Notes under the pieces: generated by a model
Seen by the model: only the letters and a program-made list of their open reading frames with translations
Told to the model about the DNA's origin: nothing
The model's database searches: none
Made by a program: the position numbers and the translations under genes
Assembly: GCA_035690865.1 (NCBI GenBank)
Contig: DASSKE010000003.1
Span: 62,001-126,000, forward strand
Reading direction: 5' to 3'
DNA from: CAMLQK01 sp035690865
GTDB lineage: Bacteria; Patescibacteriota; Saccharimonadia; Saccharimonadales; UBA4665
DNA: 64,000 bases
Part shown: positions 60,734-64,000 of the stretch, piece by piece
How positions within the stretch are numbered: position 1 is the stretch's first letter
Layout: each line of letters opens with the position of its first letter

Positions 60734-62491
60734 ATGGACGCTGTAGACGAGGTTAAAAACCGCCTAAACATCGAGGACGTGGTCAGTGAGTATGTCCAGC
60801 TTAAGCGCGCCGGTCGAAACTGGAAAGGCCTGAGCCCATTTAGCGAAGAACGTACACCTAGCTTTATGGTCAGTCCCGAAAAACAGATTTGGCATGACTT
60901 TAGCTCTGGCAAGGGCGGTAATGTGTTCAGTTTTATTATGGAGGTTGAAGGGCTGACGTTTAAAGAGGCCCTTGAACTGTTGGCCCGCAAAGCGGGCGTA
61001 GACTTAGAGCAATACCGCACGCCTGGTCAGCGCCGCGGCCCCAATAAGGAGCGGTTGTATGAATTGCTCGAAGCGGCCACAAAGTTTTACCAGGTACAGT
61101 TTAGCCGCCACCGCGAAACACTGGAGTATGTACTTAAAAAGCGGCAGTTCAGTAAAGAAACGGCATTGGAATGGCGCATTGGTTATTCACCAAACAGCGG
61201 TGATGCTCTGGTAAAATTTCTTAAGACCAAAGGGTTCACTGACGCCGAAATGAAGCAGGCAGGTGTTACGGCGCAACGCTATCGAGGTGTTGGTGATATG
61301 TTCCGTGGCCGGGTTATGATCCCGCTGTGCGATCAACAGGGGCGGGTGATTGGCTTTACGGCTCGTTTGTTGCGCGACGACCCTAACGCGCCAAAGTACA
61401 TCAATACACCGCAAACGCCGCTGTACGATAAGTCGCGGCATATTTTTGGGCTGCATCTGGCAAAAGAGGCCATCCGCAAGGGTGGCTATGTTGTGGTGGC
61501 CGAGGGTAACCTGGACGTTATTGCCAGCCACCAAGCGGGCATCCGTCAGGTGGTTGCTACGGCAGGTACGGCGCTGACCGAACAGCATTTGCAGGGCTTG
61601 AGCCGTTTTACCGGTGATATTCGCCTGAGCTTTGACGCCGACAAAGCGGGCCTCAACGCTACTGAACGGGCAATTCCCATTGCCAGCAAAACCAAGGTCT
61701 CTTTGAGTATCATAACCATTCCCAGCGGCAAAGATCCCGACGAACTCATTAAGCAAGATCCCGAAATATGGAAAAAGGTTATCGAAGCACCGCAGTACGC
61801 AGTAGATTGGCTCATTGAACGCTACCAGAGCCTCCTCAATATGGACACCGGGGCTGGTAAGCGGCAGTTTAGCGACGTGATTCTGCAGGTAGTCAAAGAG
61901 CTACAGGATCCGGTGGAGCAGGACCATTACGTGACCGAGCTTGCGCACAAAATTGGTGTCAGCCCCGATGCGCTGCGCACAAAACTGCATCAAACAGAGG
62001 CAGCAAGCCAGCCTCAGCGCCAAAAACGAGTTAAAATTAAGCCGCAACAATTTGATAAGGCTTATCTTAATCGAAAGAGATCTCAAGATCTTTTGCTTGG
62101 CATTGCTTTAATGCGCCCGAAGCTTCGTTCGATAGCATTGGATATTCTTCCGGAGATGCTAATCGATCAAGATGCGCATACAATTTTCGATTTCCTACGA
62201 GCTCACCCTGACTTTAGGGAAGGTGAAGACGCTGATGAATTGCGTCCAATCGTAGATTATGTTAAGATTCTGGAAGATCAATTTGAGGATTGGGACAAAA
62301 GTTACGATTTAGTAGAGCTACAGAATAATATCGTAGCCCTACAAAAGAATTTACTGCTCCCGTACAAAGAAACTAGGCAAAAAGAGATCAATGAAGCATT
62401 AGCCAATGCGAGTGATCCAGAGAAAACAAAATTACGTATAGAATATAAAGACCTTGAAGAGTTATTGAGGCTTTATAAGAAAGGAGCCTAA
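60734..62491 (+). CDS. dnaG: DNA primase DnaG lacking zinc ligands
   Basis: This 585-residue primase makes RNA primers for replication. The N-terminal zinc-ribbon region is present but altered: SPFSEERTPSF at 34-44 and WHDFSSGKGGN at 53-63, where other DnaG have CPFH and HCFGCG. S34, S37, D55 and S58 stand at the four ligand positions (C, H, C, C), so zinc cannot bind as usual. The TOPRIM core is intact: VVVAEGNLDVIASHQAG near 255 and SFDADKAGL near 300. The C-terminal helicase-binding part is at about 430-585. It starts at the ATG 6-8 bases after TATACTAT, and rpoD follows by 1 base. Confidence 0.95.
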   Translation: MDAVDEVKNRLNIEDVVSEYVQLKRAGRNWKGLSPFSEERTPSFMVSPEKQIWHDFSSGKGGNVFSFIMEVEGLTFKEALELLARKAGVDLEQYRTPGQRRGPNKERLYELLEAATKFYQVQFSRHRETLEYVLKKRQFSKETALEWRIGYSPNSGDALVKFLKTKGFTDAEMKQAGVTAQRYRGVGDMFRGRVMIPLCDQQGRVIGFTARLLRDDPNAPKYINTPQTPLYDKSRHIFGLHLAKEAIRKGGYVVVAEGNLDVIASHQAGIRQVVATAGTALTEQHLQGLSRFTGDIRLSFDADKAGLNATERAIPIASKTKVSLSIITIPSGKDPDELIKQDPEIWKKVIEAPQYAVDWLIERYQSLLNMDTGAGKRQFSDVILQVVKELQDPVEQDHYVTELAHKIGVSPDALRTKLHQTEAASQPQRQKRVKIKPQQFDKAYLNRKRSQDLLLGIALMRPKLRSIALDILPEMLIDQDAHTIFDFLRAHPDFREGEDADELRPIVDYVKILEDQFEDWDKSYDLVELQNNIVALQKNLLLPYKETRQKEINEALANASDPEKTKLRIEYKDLEELLRLYKKGA

Positions 62492-62492
62492 C

Positions 62493-63653
62493 GTGCCAAA
62501 GAAAGCTACGAAAAAGCCAGCCGAAGATAACGCTAAAGAGCAGCCAAAGGTTGACCTTGAGCAAGTTAAAAAAGATATTATCAAACAAGCTAAAAAGGCG
62601 GGTAAGATCGATCAGCGCGATATTACCAATCAGATTCCTGACGCGCCCGAAAATGCCGAGCTACTTGATGGCCTGTACACCGAGCTTGCCGATGCAAATA
62701 TAAAAGTAAAGGCTGACGGTCCCGCCGAAGGAGGCGAGGATATAAGCGAAGAAATGAGCGACGAATGGATTGGTGAAGATGGCGAAGAAATTGTGCCAGA
62801 CGACCAAACCTACCTCGATGACATCGCTGATGACTCCGTGCGCCTGTACTTGCGTGAGATTGGTAAAATCCCATTGCTTAACGCCGAAGAAGAGCTGGAG
62901 CTTGCCCACCGCGTCGTTAATGGCGACAAAGACGCCAAAGACAAGATGGCCGAAGCAAACATGCGCTTGGTCGTTTCAATTGCTAAGCGTTACGTAGGCC
63001 GCGGCCTGGACCTCCTCGACCTTATCCAGGAAGGTAACACCGGCCTTTTGCGTGCCGTTGAAAAGTTTGATCCCGACAAGGGCTTTAAATTCTCAACCTA
63101 TGCCACCTGGTGGATCCGGCAAGCCATTACCCGCGCAATTGCCGACCAGGCTCGTACCATCCGTATCCCCGTTCACATGGTCGAAACTATTAACAAGCTT
63201 TTGCGCACCCAGCGCCGTCTAACGCAGGAGCTTAACCGCGAACCGACCAACGAAGAAATCGCCAAGGCTATGGACCTGGAAGTAGACAAAGTTGAGCACA
63301 TAATGAAGATCAAGCAGGACATTTCCAGCCTTGATGCTTCTATCCGCGATGACGAAGAAGAGTCAGTTCTTGCTGACTTTATCGAAGACGAAGAAGCCGT
63401 AAGTCCCGAGCAGTCTGCCACTACGCAACTTCTTAAAGAGCAGGTTAAGGGCATGCTTGGTGCGCTTACCGAGCGTGAACAAAAGATCCTTAAGCTTCGT
63501 TTTGGCCTGGAAGACGGCAAACAGCATACGCTCGAAGAAGTAGGGCAGGAATTTAGCGTAACCCGCGAACGAATCCGTCAGATCGAAGCCAAGGCGTTAG
63601 CCAAGCTGCGCAAGCACAAAGACGCCAAAAAATTACATGACTATCTCAAGTAG
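62493..63653 (+). CDS. rpoD: Primary RNA polymerase sigma factor
   Basis: A 386-residue sigma-70 group 1 factor. A Lys-rich N-terminus and region 1.1-like part (1-105) come first. Region 1.2 is DSVRLYLREIGKIPLL near 113, region 2 is ANMRLVVSIAKRYVGRGLDLLDLIQEGNTGLLRAVEKFD with KFSTYATWWIRQAITRAI (quoted in part), region 3 is around 235-290, and region 4 is TEREQKILKLRFGL with EVGQEFSVTRERIRQIEAKAL. It reads TTGACA/TATAAT promoters, as seen here. It starts with GTG 7 bases after AAGGAG, in an operon with dnaG. Confidence 0.97.
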   Translation: MPKKATKKPAEDNAKEQPKVDLEQVKKDIIKQAKKAGKIDQRDITNQIPDAPENAELLDGLYTELADANIKVKADGPAEGGEDISEEMSDEWIGEDGEEIVPDDQTYLDDIADDSVRLYLREIGKIPLLNAEEELELAHRVVNGDKDAKDKMAEANMRLVVSIAKRYVGRGLDLLDLIQEGNTGLLRAVEKFDPDKGFKFSTYATWWIRQAITRAIADQARTIRIPVHMVETINKLLRTQRRLTQELNREPTNEEIAKAMDLEVDKVEHIMKIKQDISSLDASIRDDEEESVLADFIEDEEAVSPEQSATTQLLKEQVKGMLGALTEREQKILKLRFGLEDGKQHTLEEVGQEFSVTRERIRQIEAKALAKLRKHKDAKKLHDYLK

Positions 63654-63659
63654 TAATGA

Positions 63660-63665
63660 TATAAT
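63660..63665 (+). promoter_or_regulatory. -10 box of the nucleotide-kinase-like gene
   Basis: TATAAT lies 7 bases before the ATG at 63673, which implies a leaderless mRNA. Confidence 0.5.
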
Positions 63666-63672
63666 ATAGGTA

Positions 63673-64000
63673 ATGAGTCAAGACAGAGTACGGGTTATTG
63701 GCCTGGCCGGAACAAACGGCGCAGGTAAAGATACAGTGGGCGATATAATTGCCCAGGAGTATGGCTTTCTCTTTATTTCGGTCACCGATATTATGCGTCA
63801 AGAGCTGGCGCGCCGCGGTTTGCCCCCCGAACGTGAACACATGCGTGCTTTGAGTAGCGAGTGGCGCAAAGCGTACGGTTTAGGCGTACTTGTTGATCGC
63901 GCATATGATATTTACCAGAGCCAGAGCACGCACTACAAAGGGGTGGTGTTCGCAAGCCTGCGCAACCCGTATGAAGTAGATAGAGTACACGAACTAGGCG
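63673..64000 (+). CDS. P-loop nucleotide-kinase-like protein (cut by window edge)
   Basis: 109 residues are visible and the C-terminus is missing. VRVIGLAGTNGAGKDTVGDII at about 6-26 is a Walker A loop (GTNGAGKDT) of the kind found in dephospho-CoA kinase and adenylate-kinase-like enzymes. FISVTDIMRQELARRG is the following helix. The choice between CoaE and another small-molecule kinase needs the rest of the gene. Confidence 0.65.
   Translation, partial: MSQDRVRVIGLAGTNGAGKDTVGDIIAQEYGFLFISVTDIMRQELARRGLPPEREHMRALSSEWRKAYGLGVLVDRAYDIYQSQSTHYKGVVFASLRNPYEVDRVHELG

Noticed and set aside
4505..63653. Recoded TGA (code 25, as in Absconditabacteria/Gracilibacteria)
   Set aside because: Genes such as comF end cleanly at TGA, and conserved genes contain no in-frame TGA.
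1..64000. CRISPR array, insertion sequences, prophage, rRNA
   Set aside because: No regular short repeats with spacers, transposase or integrase motifs, phage structural genes or rRNA signatures were seen.

Overview
The window looks like a chromosomal segment around the replication origin of a Patescibacteria/CPR bacterium, most likely Candidatus Saccharibacteria (TM7). This is inferred from gene content and style, not from a 16S gene. The supporting points are the block khpB-yidC-rnpA-rpmH-dnaA-dnaN-recF, short intergenic gaps, many small lineage-type hypothetical proteins, a large type IV secretion-like (T4SS-like) locus with repeated VirB2-like pilins, and very short or absent mRNA leaders. 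Base composition is close to balanced. TGA is used as a stop (for example at the end of comF), so the code is the standard bacterial one.

Layout. 1-2180: envelope glycan genes, a cut-off O-antigen-ligase-like membrane protein and a divergent GT-B glycosyltransferase. 2196-8339: the origin block. The minus-strand arm is rpmH, rnpA, yidC and khpB. The plus-strand arm is dnaA, dnaN and recF. DnaA boxes lie on both sides of dnaA. 8329-25172: a T4SS-like locus built as two divergent arms from one promoter region near 22615-22700. The minus arm encodes a VirB6-like protein, a PrgI-like protein, a VirB4 made as two proteins, a large membrane protein, a three-domain peptidoglycan hydrolase, a PEGA protein and an anchored beta-rich protein. 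The plus arm encodes six related VirB2/TrbC-like pilins. 25375-28290: a small heat-shock protein, ComF and a membrane-anchored FAD oxidoreductase.

28411-38129: three tRNA-Ser genes (UGA, GCU, CGA) and tRNA-Arg(GCG) among hypothetical proteins, then an XRE-HAD fusion, a Fur-family regulator, valS, two parS-like ParB sites and tsaD. 38240-44582: an 857-residue unknown protein, a MurE-like ligase, an arginase-family enzyme and a protein with a nuclease-like residue pattern. 44606-46721: CIRCE-controlled groES-groEL. 46738-53353: tatA, a sugar-phosphate isomerase/cupin pair, an operon with two tandem paralogues, a two-component system and a DUF1361 membrane protein. 53350-64000: a regulator, argS, msrB, orn, a HAD hydrolase, hypothetical proteins, dnaG, rpoD and the start of a nucleotide-kinase-like gene.

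How it fits together. Housekeeping replication, translation and folding genes surround one large surface/secretion module. The module pairs a VirB4 motor, inner-membrane channel proteins, pilins and a wall hydrolase, which would suit cell-cell attachment in an epibiotic lifestyle (inference). The points most worth a second look are: the six-pilin array; a DnaG primase that has lost all four zinc ligands; the tandem parS-like sites; a -10 box placed 6-9 bases before the start codon in many genes, implying leaderless mRNAs; a possible small RNA at 25231-25340; and two tandem paralogues of unknown function.
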